Shown: positions 42,460 through 50,770 of the stretch, piece by piece
How the letters are laid out: each line of letters begins with the position of its first letter
Numbering within the stretch: position 1 is the stretch's first letter
Source of the DNA: Streptomyces sp. RPT161
GTDB taxonomy: Bacteria > Actinomycetota > Actinomycetes > Streptomycetales > Streptomycetaceae
Assembly (NCBI RefSeq): GCF_027533845.1
Contig: NZ_JAPZVN010000017.1
Coordinates: 62,001 to 126,000, forward strand
DNA length: 64,000 nucleotides
Direction of reading: 5' to 3'
Translations under genes and position numbers: made by a program
Notes under the pieces: model-generated
The model's input: the letters and a program-made list of their open reading frames with translations, nothing else
Databases searched by the model: none
What the model was told of the DNA's origin: nothing

Positions 42460-45257
42460 AGATCGGAGTCGTCGAACTGCTCCAGGAGGGCATCGGCCAG
42501 GGAGCTGGCCGCAGCGGCGGTCGGCATCTCGCCGGTGAGGGGCTGCTCCGCCCAGATGACCTTGCCGGTCGGGGTGTACCGCGTGCCCCAGCGCTGCGCG
42601 AGCTGCGCCACCAGGAACAGTCCACGCCCGCCCTCGTCCGTGGTCGCCGCCCAGCGCAGCCGCGGCGAGGTGCTGCTGCCGTCCGACACCTCGCAGATCA
42701 GGCTGTGCTGCCGTAGCAGCCGCACCCGCACCGGCGGCGCGCCGTAGCGGATGGCGTTGGTGACCAGTTCGCTGAGGATCAGCTCGGTGGTGAAGCCGTG
42801 CTCCTCCAACTGCCACCGCCGCATGGTCTCCCCGCAGCGGGCTCGCGCCGAGGCCACCGCCGCCGGGTCCGAGGGCACGTCCCACTCGGCCACCATGGAC
42901 GGGTCGAGCATCCGGGTGCGGGCGACCAGCAGGGCGGTGTCGTCGGTGGGGTGGGCGGGCACGAGGGCGCCGATCACGGCCTGGCACGTCTCGTCCGGGG
43001 CACGCCCGGCGGCCTGCTGAAGCGCCCGGCGTAGCCCGGCCAGGCCGACGTCGATGTCGCGGGTGCGGTCTTCGATCAGTCCGTCGGTGTAGAGGACCAG
43101 TTGCGAGCCCTCCGGCAGGCGCAGCTCGGCGGTCTCGAACGGGCCGCCGAGGCCGAGCGGGGGCGAGGCCGGCACATCGGGGAAGGCGACGCGGCCGTCC
43201 GGGTACGCAACGGCCGGTCCGGGGTGGCCGGCGCGGGCGAGCGTGCATGTGCCCGTCGCCGGGTCGTAGATCGCGTACAGGCAGGTGGCGCCGGTCATGC
43301 TGTGCGGCCTCTGGCCGTCCGGGCCGTGGGCCTGGTGCGCCTGGTCGGCGGTCTCTTCGCTGTCCATGCGCTGGACGAGTTCGTCCAGGTGGCCGAGCAC
43401 CTCGTCGACCGGGATGTCGAGTGCCGAGAAGTTGTGTACCGCGGTGCGCAGCTGGCCCATCGTCACCGCCGCGTGCAGGCCGTGTCCGACGACGTCGCCG
43501 ACGACGAGGGCCACGCGGGCGCCGGGCAGCGGGATGAAGTCGAACCAGTCGCCGCCCACCCCGGATTCGGCGGGCAGGTAGCGCCATGCGACCTCGAGGG
43601 CGTCCTGTTCGGGCAGATCGCGCGGCAGCAGGCTGCGCTGCAGGGTTGCCACCATGGTGTGCTCGCGCGCGAAGCGGCGCGCGTTGTCGATGCACACGGC
43701 CGCTCGGGCGGCCAGCTCCTCGGCGAGGGAGGCGTCCTCCGGGTCGTACGGCTGCGTGTGGCCGGTCCGGTAGAAGGTCGCCACGCCGAGGACGACGCCT
43801 CGGGCCCGCAGTGGCACGGTCACCATCGAGTGCAGGCCGCGCTCCAGCGCCGGTCCGCTGCGCTGCGGATCCTGCTGCCGCCAGCCGGCTGCCTGCCGCA
43901 GGTCGGTCTCCAGCACGGCCCGGCCGCGGTCCAGCGCCCGTATCTGCGGGGTGTCGGCCGCGAAGGTGATCAGCTCACCCACCGGGTACAGCGGCAGCGC
44001 CTCCCGCTCGCCGCTGATCGCGGTGCGCCGCATCCTGCGGTGTTCCTGCTGCGCGGGTTCGTTCCCGCGCAGGGCGGCGTCGAGCAGGTCGACGGTGACG
44101 ATGTCGGCGAACCGGGGCACGGCCACCTCGGCCAGCTCCTGCGCGGTGCGGGCCACATCCAGCGTCGTGCCGATGCGCGTGCCCGACTCGTACAGCAGGC
44201 TGAGCCGCTCCCGGGCCATCTTGGCCCGGCCGGTGACGGTCGCGAGCTCGGTGGTGTCGCGCAGGGTCACGGCGCTGCCGCCCGGGCCGCCGGACGGGAA
44301 GGTCAGCCGCTTGTTGATGGCCAACAGGCGGTCCCGGGTCCGGCAGACCTCGTCGGTGACCGGCTTCGCGGAGGCCAGCAGGCCCGCCATGTCGGCGGCC
44401 AGCCCCAGCTCGCGCACGTTCCGCCCTTCGGCGTCAGCGGGCAGGGCCAACAGGCGCCGCGCCTCGTCGTTGGCAAGGAGGAGGCGCCCGGTGGCATCGG
44501 TGATCAGGACGCCTTCGCGCACGGCGTGCAAGACGGCGTCGTGGTGCTCGTACATCCGCGTCATCTGCGCCGGGCCCAAGCCGTGCGTCTGCCGACGCAA
44601 GCGCCGGGCCGTCAGGGCCGTCCCTGCGGTGGCCAGGGCCAGGGCCGCGGCGCCGGCGCCGAGGACGATGGGCAGCTGCGGTTTCCACAGCCCGGCGACG
44701 TCGCTGACGGTGTCGCCGGCCGACACCAGGCCGACGACGGTGCCGCCGGGCGCGGTGACGGGAACGACCGCCTGGATGCCCGCTCCCGCCTTGCCGCCGG
44801 GCAGGGGCGGCCCGCCAGCCTGTTCGATGACGGTGTGCCCGTGCAGCGCGGGGACGATCGTCCCGACGAACGGCTTCCCGATCTGCCGCGGGTCGGGATA
44901 GGTGTAGCGGATGCCGTGGGTGTTCATCACCACGATGAAGTCCACGCCGACCGCCTTGCGGGCGGCCTCGGCGCGCGGCTGCAGGACGGCCGTGGGGTTC
45001 GGGCCGCGCAGCGCCTGGACGATGCCGGGGCCGTGGGCGAAGGTCTGGGCGACGGCGACCGCTTCCCCGCGGGCCTGCTGTGTGGCGTCGCGCTGGGCCT
45101 GGACGACAAGGTCCGCCGCAGCGGCCGCCACCAGCAGCACGACGATCACGATCTGCAGGACGAAGACCTGCCCGGCGGCGCTGCGCAGGTTGGGCAGGGA
45201 CTCGCGGCGGCGGGACGGGGTCCGTCCGGTCTGGAACCGCCGCAAACACCCCTTCAT
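42456..45257 (-). CDS. Multidomain sensor: sCache-PAS-GAF-SpoIIE phosphatase-HATPase
   Basis: The 933-residue protein has a membrane helix (30-50), an extracellular domain with RYTYPDPRQIGKPFVGTIVP (117-136), like the CitA/DcuS sCache_3 fold, and a second helix (195-215). Cytosolic parts follow: PAS (VREGVLITDATGRLLLAND), GAF (LRARGVVLGVATFY), a PP2C-type SpoIIE domain (GVGGDWFDFIPL, VGDVVGHGLHAAVTM, LVLYTDGLIEDR) and a C-terminal anti-sigma-type ATPase (LILSELVTNAIRYG, DEGGRGLFLV). Such proteins dephosphorylate anti-anti-sigma factors in partner-switching circuits. The start is uncertain: ATG 45257, or TTG 45269 with GGAGG upstream. Confidence 0.9.
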   Translation of the reverse strand: MKGCLRRFQTGRTPSRRRESLPNLRSAAGQVFVLQIVIVVLLVAAAAADLVVQAQRDATQQARGEAVAVAQTFAHGPGIVQALRGPNPTAVLQPRAEAARKAVGVDFIVVMNTHGIRYTYPDPRQIGKPFVGTIVPALHGHTVIEQAGGPPLPGGKAGAGIQAVVPVTAPGGTVVGLVSAGDTVSDVAGLWKPQLPIVLGAGAAALALATAGTALTARRLRRQTHGLGPAQMTRMYEHHDAVLHAVREGVLITDATGRLLLANDEARRLLALPADAEGRNVRELGLAADMAGLLASAKPVTDEVCRTRDRLLAINKRLTFPSGGPGGSAVTLRDTTELATVTGRAKMARERLSLLYESGTRIGTTLDVARTAQELAEVAVPRFADIVTVDLLDAALRGNEPAQQEHRRMRRTAISGEREALPLYPVGELITFAADTPQIRALDRGRAVLETDLRQAAGWRQQDPQRSGPALERGLHSMVTVPLRARGVVLGVATFYRTGHTQPYDPEDASLAEELAARAAVCIDNARRFAREHTMVATLQRSLLPRDLPEQDALEVAWRYLPAESGVGGDWFDFIPLPGARVALVVGDVVGHGLHAAVTMGQLRTAVHNFSALDIPVDEVLGHLDELVQRMDSEETADQAHQAHGPDGQRPHSMTGATCLYAIYDPATGTCTLARAGHPGPAVAYPDGRVAFPDVPASPPLGLGGPFETAELRLPEGSQLVLYTDGLIEDRTRDIDVGLAGLRRALQQAAGRAPDETCQAVIGALVPAHPTDDTALLVARTRMLDPSMVAEWDVPSDPAAVASARARCGETMRRWQLEEHGFTTELILSELVTNAIRYGAPPVRVRLLRQHSLICEVSDGSSTSPRLRWAATTDEGGRGLFLVAQLAQRWGTRYTPTGKVIWAEQPLTGEMPTAAAASSLADALLEQFDDSDL

Positions 45258-45565
45258 GTCCTCATTCAAGCACCGGCCTCCACGCGGCACGCCACAGCTC
45301 GGCGGGCTGGACGCGCTGGTCCTCGGCGCCGACGGGGCGAGGTGCCGGAGCGGCGTCGATGACGGGCGACGAACGGCAGCGGAGGGCTCGGGGTGGCGGC
45401 GAGGGTGCTCGGGCCACCTGGAGTCGGCTGTGCGACGCACCGCGCAACGCCTCTGGGACGGCGTCTTTGAACCTCGGTCCGTGGCAGGCCGTATCAACAG
45501 AGCAGATTCTCGTCGCCTGGCTGTTGAGGTCGGCGCAAAGGAATTCTCGGGAAAGAGGGATCGGT
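45258..45565. promoter_or_regulatory. Divergent intergenic region, SpoIIE sensor and DUF4142 lipoprotein
   Basis: About 300 bp separate the two divergent genes. I see no coding sequence and no strong palindrome. The final part (45500-45565) is less G/C-rich and carries the lipoprotein's ribosome binding site (AGAGGGA, six bases before GTG 45566), so the lipoprotein promoter is probably there. Confidence 0.35.
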
Positions 45566-46213
45566 GTGGAGTTACGAGCGGTTCGGATTGCGCTGAGTGT
45601 CGCCTGTGGATTCGCTGTCGTGTGGCTTGTGGCGGCGTGCGGTGCTGGTCCGTCCTCGCGGGCCGGTGCCCGGGCCGCCGCGCCGACGACCAACAAGGGG
45701 GTGTCGGGCACTGATCTGAGCCTGAGGTCAACCTCGTTCGGTCCGCTCAGCGCGGCGGACCAGAAGCTGCTCGCACTCGTGCGGGAGACCAGCCTGCGGG
45801 AGATCACCACGTCCCAGATGGCCCTGAAGAAGTCGTCCAACGAGGGCGTCAAGCAGGCTGCCCAGATGATCAGCACGCAGCACGTTGAGCTTGAGCAGAG
45901 GGACCTCGACGTGGCCGGGAAGCTCGGCCTGCGGTTGCCGGACAAACCGAGCCCTGACATGCAGGTCGGGATCGATCGGATGCGGGGCGAGAACGGCACC
46001 GCTTTCGATGACGACTACGTGAACACGTTGCGCCAGGCGCACGGTGAGGCACTGATCCTTATCTCCAAGGTCCGGGCGGACTCGCAGAACTCGCTGGTCC
46101 GGTCCTTCGCAGACCTCGCTGATGGATTCATCAAGATGCATATCCAGGCTCTGGAGAAGACCGGCGATGTCGACTACTCCAAGCTGCCGGTGCCCACTCC
46201 TGATGCTGCCTGA
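45566..46213 (+). CDS. DUF4142 lipoprotein
   Basis: GTG 45566 gives 215 residues: a signal peptide ending in lipobox LVAAC (lipid-anchored Cys about residue 22), a Ser/Thr/Gly linker, and a helical ferritin-like DUF4142 domain from ADQKLLALVRETSLREITTS to SFADLADGFIKMHIQALEKT. It should sit on the outer face of the membrane; the family is often tied to stress response, but the biochemical role is unknown. A longer in-frame opening is antisense to the neighbouring gene and was rejected. Confidence 0.85.
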   Translation: MELRAVRIALSVACGFAVVWLVAACGAGPSSRAGARAAAPTTNKGVSGTDLSLRSTSFGPLSAADQKLLALVRETSLREITTSQMALKKSSNEGVKQAAQMISTQHVELEQRDLDVAGKLGLRLPDKPSPDMQVGIDRMRGENGTAFDDDYVNTLRQAHGEALILISKVRADSQNSLVRSFADLADGFIKMHIQALEKTGDVDYSKLPVPTPDAA

Positions 46214-46271
46214 GTCCTCCGCTGCCGTTCGGTCGCCCGGCCATCGACGCCAAACCGAACGACAAACAGCA

Positions 46272-46534
46272 TCACCACAACGCTTCAGTGCTCGCCGCTG
46301 GTGGCTCCTCCACACAGCCCCGGAGGCCGGACGGAACGGGGAACAGTACCAACGTCAGCGTTCCGACGATCTTCCCGTCCGCACGGGCGACCAGGTTGCA
46401 TCACACCGCACCATCCGCTCAACCGCCCCGTAGTCCAAGGGCCTTGCCTTCGCGGGCAGTTGGGGCAGCAACCTGCCGAACGCTTCCACGATCTCCTGGT
46501 TCGGCGAGCGGACGGCTTCGACCACAACGCTCAT
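46272..46534 (-). pseudogene. GNAT-type acetyltransferase fragment with frameshift
   Basis: From ATG 46534: MSVVVEAVRSPNQEIVEAFG, then RLLPQLPAKARPLDYGAVER MVRCDA in one frame. A shift near 46395 brings VARADGKIVGTLTLVLFPVP and SGLRG, the first strands of the GNAT fold, in another. The acetyl-CoA loop (Q/R-x-x-G-x-G/A) and everything after it are absent, so the gene is both frameshifted and truncated. Confidence 0.6.
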
Positions 46535-46591
46535 GGCGCAGAGCGTATCGATCAGTTGCTTCGACGGCGACGTGACGAACGGGTCGCATCG

Positions 46592-47872
46592 TCATCCGCC
46601 CGTGCGCACCCGTGTCTCACCGTCCCTGCGCGGTGGGCGTTCACCGTCCGGACGTCGGGCGGGTGCCAGCCGTCGGCCGCAGAGCAGGAGGAGGACGGGC
46701 AGGGGGACGGCGATGGCCGCACCGGCGAGGTACCAGGGGCTGGCTGGGCCGGCGTGGGCGGTAACGGCGAGGGCGAGCTGCGGCGCGGCCATCAGGCCGG
46801 CGTTCATGACGGCGGCGTACATACCCATGTTCCTTGATGCTGTCGCCGGGGACGACACCAGTGAGACGCAGCGGGTGAGTTCGGGGAAGACCACCATCTC
46901 CGCCAGTGTCCACACCAGCGTCGCCAGCAGCAGCGCCGGTCCCGACCGCACCGCCCCCATGAGGGCGAAGCCGCTGGCAGCCAGGGCGTACCCCATGGTG
47001 AGTGCCGGCACACTGCCGACGTCCCGCATCGCGGTGTTCAGTGGGATTTCGAAGAGCACGATGCTCCCGGCGCTGACCGCGAAGACCAGCCCCACCCACA
47101 TGTCCGGCAGATGCAGGTCGCGCGGAACGTACACGCTGACGAAGGTCAGCGGCAGCGCGTACGCGTAGTGGATGGGAACGCTCAGCAGCAGCACGGCCCA
47201 GATCCTTCGGTCGCCGCCCGCTCTCGCCGCGGTCTGCGTTGCCGCCCGCGACTCAGGAACGTCAGGCTGCTTCCCGTCCGGCTGCGGCTCGACACGCGTC
47301 GCCCCGCGGGTGGCCAGGTAGAGCCCGGCGGCCGCCGCGGCGAGCGCGTTGAGCACGAACAGGGCGATGGGCCACCGGGGGAACAGGACCGCCCCGACCA
47401 GCGGTCCCGCTCCCATACCGAGGTTGATGGCAAGCCGGTTGAACGAGAAGGCGATCTTCAGGTCACGCGGTGGGGAGAGGCGGACGGTCTCCAGGTAGGA
47501 GGCGGGCATGAAGATCTCGTAGCAGAATCCCCACACCACGACGGCCAGCGCCAACAACGCCGGGGACCGTAGGTACGGCAGTGCCGTGACCGCGATGGCG
47601 TTCCCCGCCAGACCCGCCGTCATCAGCTTCCGGGCCGGCACGTGGCGAAGCAGCGGACCGGAGCTCAGGTCGGCCATCAGTGCGCCGACTCCGTAGCAGG
47701 CGACGACGAGGCCGACCGTCCCCGTCGCGTACCGGTGCTCGTTGACCAGGTACGCGGCGAGGAACGGCAGGACCACGCTTCCGCTCTGCAGGGTGAGTGT
47801 GGTCAGGAACAGGATGTGGTTGCCGGGGCCCAACCGGCGCAGTGTCTCGGCGGTGTTGCGGAGTAACGACAT
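46592..47872 (-). CDS. MFS transporter, probable exporter of the NRPS product
   Basis: The 426-residue protein has about twelve hydrophobic helices with a central hydrophilic loop (ATRGATRVEPQPDGKQPDVP), the MFS layout. LLRHVPARKLMTAGLAGNA is the family's loop 2-3 region. Its ATG shares one base with the ATP-grasp stop (TGATG), so it is translationally coupled and is the last gene of the biosynthetic operon. Export of, and perhaps self-protection from, the product are the natural roles. The long frame to 48229 runs antisense in frame to the upstream gene and was not used. Confidence 0.9.
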   Translation of the reverse strand: MSLLRNTAETLRRLGPGNHILFLTTLTLQSGSVVLPFLAAYLVNEHRYATGTVGLVVACYGVGALMADLSSGPLLRHVPARKLMTAGLAGNAIAVTALPYLRSPALLALAVVVWGFCYEIFMPASYLETVRLSPPRDLKIAFSFNRLAINLGMGAGPLVGAVLFPRWPIALFVLNALAAAAAGLYLATRGATRVEPQPDGKQPDVPESRAATQTAARAGGDRRIWAVLLLSVPIHYAYALPLTFVSVYVPRDLHLPDMWVGLVFAVSAGSIVLFEIPLNTAMRDVGSVPALTMGYALAASGFALMGAVRSGPALLLATLVWTLAEMVVFPELTRCVSLVSSPATASRNMGMYAAVMNAGLMAAPQLALAVTAHAGPASPWYLAGAAIAVPLPVLLLLCGRRLAPARRPDGERPPRRDGETRVRTGG

Positions 47873-49119
47873 CACACCTGGTAGACCGAATCCTTGAGGG
47901 CGCGTACGCGTGCGTAGTCCGCGAGGATCTCCTCCTGGGTCCGCCCGGTGAGGTAGACCCGCATCGTGCAGGTGGCCAGATCGACGGTTGGCCGGATGCG
48001 CTGTCCCGGAGCCAGGTTCAGCACGGTCCGGTGCACGGTCGGCAGGGTGTTGATCCGCGCCACCACGTCTTCGTCGATGGCCCGGACGATGCCGTCGGCG
48101 GTGGTGGCGACGGTGTAACCCATCGCGGGTCGGCGGGGCCGGTAGGTGCCTGCGCCGTACCTTTCCAGGAACCGCTCGGGCTCGGCGAACGCCATGGCCA
48201 CGAGGTCCGCCTGGTTCTGTCCCAGGCATTCGTCGTGCAGGCTGGGGAGCATTCCCCCACTGATGCGTGCGCCGGTTTCCACCAGGACCGGCCCGGCGGA
48301 TGTCATCTTCACCTCGCTGTGGGCGGCGCCGTGCCGGATGTCCAGGGCGTCGAGCACGGTTCGCACGTACCGCGTCAGCTCGGGCACCGGGGGCTCGTCG
48401 GGCCGCAGCAGGATGTCCTTGTCGTACAGGTTCTTCCCGTTGACCAGGTTCTTCTCGTACTTCCAGACGCTGCTGACGAAGTGCTGTCCGTCCCGGCTCA
48501 CGGTGTCCACGATGTATTCGTCACCGTCGAGGTACTCCTGCACCAGAACCTTGGTGTTGCGCAGACCGAATGAGTCCCGACCCGCCAGCAACTGCTCTGC
48601 CGCGCGCCGGACTTCTTCCAACGTCGAACAGATGACGACGCCGTCGGTGTTGCAGGAACTCAGCGGCTTGACCACCACCGGGTGGTCTCCGCGCGCTTCG
48701 GCCCACCGGACGACCGCATCCGCTCGGTCGCTCTGGAACTGCGCCGCGCTGCGCACACCGGCCGCGCGCAGCGCTTCCGCCATGGCGAACTTGTTGCGAC
48801 GGGCGTCCGAGAGCCGGGAGCCGTTCGTCGGCAGGCCCAGCCGCTCGCTCAGACTGTCGGCCAGCGGTACCCCGGGTTCCTGACCGGCGATGACGCACAG
48901 CGGGTCGTATGCCTTGAGTTGGGCGACGGTCGACTCGTCGTCCGTGTGAACGATGTTCTCCTGGTAGGCGGCCGGGTCCGGGGGTGTCCAGGACGGGATG
49001 GGCTCCGGCGTGCTCTGCACATGGACGACTGACACACCCCGGCGGGCGAAGGCCGGTGGCAGTGCGGCGGCGTTGTAGTAGCCGTCCACGATGACGGCGA
49101 CGGGACCGTTCACGGGCAT
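47872..49119 (-). CDS. ATP-grasp ligase (amino-acid/peptide ligase type)
   Basis: The 415-residue protein has the ATP-grasp fold: HPVVVKPLSSCNTDGVVICS with the ATP Lys and Gly loop, VLVQEYLDGDEYIVDTVSRD, and HSEVKMTSAGPVLVETGARI with the metal-binding Glu. The YNAAALPPAFARRGVSVVHV start and overall size recall BacD/DdaF-like L-amino acid ligases, which form amide bonds through acyl phosphates. In this operon it could add or cap with an amino acid, for instance beta-alanine from the PanD encoded next to it, outside the NRPS line. The substrate is inferred only from context. Confidence 0.88.
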   Translation of the reverse strand: MPVNGPVAVIVDGYYNAAALPPAFARRGVSVVHVQSTPEPIPSWTPPDPAAYQENIVHTDDESTVAQLKAYDPLCVIAGQEPGVPLADSLSERLGLPTNGSRLSDARRNKFAMAEALRAAGVRSAAQFQSDRADAVVRWAEARGDHPVVVKPLSSCNTDGVVICSTLEEVRRAAEQLLAGRDSFGLRNTKVLVQEYLDGDEYIVDTVSRDGQHFVSSVWKYEKNLVNGKNLYDKDILLRPDEPPVPELTRYVRTVLDALDIRHGAAHSEVKMTSAGPVLVETGARISGGMLPSLHDECLGQNQADLVAMAFAEPERFLERYGAGTYRPRRPAMGYTVATTADGIVRAIDEDVVARINTLPTVHRTVLNLAPGQRIRPTVDLATCTMRVYLTGRTQEEILADYARVRALKDSVYQV

Positions 49120-49220
49120 GGCGCCCTGCCTTTCGAGAGTTGGGGCTGGACTGTTGGACGCGGTGAAACCGGCCGCCTGCCAGGGGCGTTGCCCACCGGC
49201 GGACGGCCGGGGCCGCCCAC

Positions 49221-49643
49221 TCAGCGGGTGGCGCGCACCTCGTCCCCGCGCAGCGCCTCGGACAGCGAACCGGGGTCGGCGGGGTCATGGCCCAGCGACA
49301 CGACCTTGTTGCGCTCGTCCACGAACACCACGCGCGGCTCCAGTTGGGCCGCCGTGTCCTCCGGGCACATCCGGTAGGCGATGATGATCACGAGGTCGCC
49401 GACGCCGATCAACCGGGCGGCGGCCCCGTTGATGCCCACCACTCCCGAGCCCTTCGGCCCCTGGATCAGGTAAGTGGAGAGCCGGTTGCCGTTGTTGATG
49501 TCGACGATGTCGACCTTCTCACCGGGCAGCAGCCCGGCGGCGGTCATCAGGTCCTCGTCCAGGGTCAGTGATCCGACATAGTGCAGGTCGGCCTGGGTGA
49601 CGGTGGCCCGGTGGATCTTTGACTTGAGCATGGTCAGGTACAT
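49221..49643 (-). CDS. panD: Aspartate 1-decarboxylase within the biosynthetic operon
   Basis: The 140-residue proenzyme starts [20 protein letters not shown] and keeps the self-cleavage site YVGSLTLD (Gly24-Ser25) that yields the pyruvoyl group, with Lys9 and the GINGAAARL block. It converts L-aspartate to beta-alanine. GAGGAG lies before ATG 49643; the longer frame is antisense read-through. Placement between the carbamoyltransferase (31 bp) and the ATP-grasp gene indicates a dedicated beta-alanine supply for the product rather than, or besides, pantothenate. The C-terminus is slightly longer than typical PanD. Confidence 0.93.
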   Translation of the reverse strand: MYLTMLKSKIHRATVTQADLHYVGSLTLDEDLMTAAGLLPGEKVDIVDINNGNRLSTYLIQGPKGSGVVGINGAAARLIGVGDLVIIIAYRMCPEDTAAQLEPRVVFVDERNKVVSLGHDPADPGSLSEALRGDEVRATR

Positions 49644-49674
49644 GGTTCTCCTCGGTATGGGGTTGCGGCCCGGT

Positions 49675-50619
49675 TCACTGCGGAAGACCTGCCAGGCACC
49701 ACTCCAGGACGCCCATCGCGCCGTACAGCTTGTGCGCCGCCTGCTGGAAGGCGATGCTGCGTTCACCGTCCAGGACGTCGGCGTCGACCTCCTCGCCGCG
49801 GTGAGCGGGAAGGTCGTGCATGAAGACCGCCGACGGGTAGCGCTTCATCAGGACCGAGTCCACCCGGAACGGGGAGAAGGTCTGCCGCCAGTCGGGGTCG
49901 TCCTTGGTGGTTCCGGTGGTCTGCCAGCGTGTGGTGTAGACGACGTCGACCTCGTCCGGCAGCCCGTCCATGTGGTGGTTCTCCTCCACCAGCGCCTGAT
50001 GTGCGGTGGCGTACTCGGCCGCCCGGTTCAGCGCGGGCTGCGGCAGGCCGTAGCCGGCCGGCGTACGCAGGTGGAGTTCGGCGCCCCGGTAGCGCGGCAG
50101 GGCGAGTGCCAGGGCCGCGGCGGTGTTGTTGCCCTCCCCCACGTACAGCACGCGCAGGCCCTCCAGGCGGCCGAGGGCGGTGAGCATCGCCGACAGGTCG
50201 GTGATCGCCTGGGTGGGGTGCTCGTCCTCGGTCATCGCGTTGACCACGGACATGGAGTTCCAGGAGGCCATGGTGCGCAGTTCGTCCGCGCCGGCCGAGG
50301 TCCGGGCCACCAGGCCGTCCAGCATCATGCCGAGCACCCGGCCGGTGTCGATCGCGGCTTCCCCGGTGTTCTCCTGCAGGTCACCGGAGCCGTACGCGAC
50401 GAGTTGCGCGCCGAGCCGCAGGGCGCCGACGGAGAACGCGGTGCGGGTCCGAGTGGAGGTGGTACGGAAGTACGTCCCCACCACCCGGCCGGCGAGCGGG
50501 CCGTTCGGCTGGAGCGTGCCGCGCGCGTACTCGTGCGACCGGCGGACCAGGGCGTACAGCTCCTCGTCGGTGACGTCGTTGAGCGACAGGAGGTGCCGTA
50601 CGGGGTTGGAGTGACTCAA
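49675..50619 (-). CDS. Ornithine-carbamoyltransferase-like enzyme with altered amino-acid site
   Basis: The 314-residue protein keeps the carbamoyl-phosphate motif TSTRTRTAF and HPTQAITDL. The amino-acid-binding parts differ from ornithine carbamoyltransferase: the usual D-x-W-x-S-M-G loop reads TTRWQTTG, and H-C-L-P reads [12 protein letters not shown] different amine acceptor is therefore likely. With SbnA/SbnB in the operon, carbamoylation of the beta-amine of 2,3-diaminopropionate, giving a ureido residue as in viomycin-type pathways, is the best guess. The start is TTG 50619, supported by AGGAG six bases upstream; no better start exists. Confidence 0.88.
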   Translation of the reverse strand: MSHSNPVRHLLSLNDVTDEELYALVRRSHEYARGTLQPNGPLAGRVVGTYFRTTSTRTRTAFSVGALRLGAQLVAYGSGDLQENTGEAAIDTGRVLGMMLDGLVARTSAGADELRTMASWNSMSVVNAMTEDEHPTQAITDLSAMLTALGRLEGLRVLYVGEGNNTAAALALALPRYRGAELHLRTPAGYGLPQPALNRAAEYATAHQALVEENHHMDGLPDEVDVVYTTRWQTTGTTKDDPDWRQTFSPFRVDSVLMKRYPSAVFMHDLPAHRGEEVDADVLDGERSIAFQQAAHKLYGAMGVLEWCLAGLPQ

Positions 50620-50770
50620 TCTCGTCTCCTAGATGGGTGGTTGGGCGTGCGGCCCGGCGGTCGGGCCGGGGCGTCGTGCCGGGGGTGGTGAACGCGTTGC
50701 CGCGCGGGTGGAGGAGGCGCGGGGCGAGGGCGGCGCCGTGGCTGGTCGCCACGTTGGACCTGATCGCTGA

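Noticed and set aside
42535-45362. Very long plus-strand open frame (43101-45362) and others opposite the SpoIIE gene
   Set aside because: These are antisense shadows of a G/C-rich coding sequence; no ribosome binding site, domain or membrane pattern, and the minus strand encodes an unambiguous multidomain protein.
46592-48229. N-terminally extended MFS frame
   Set aside because: The extra 119 residues are out-of-frame reading of the ATP-grasp gene; the ATG at 47872 is coupled to that gene's stop.
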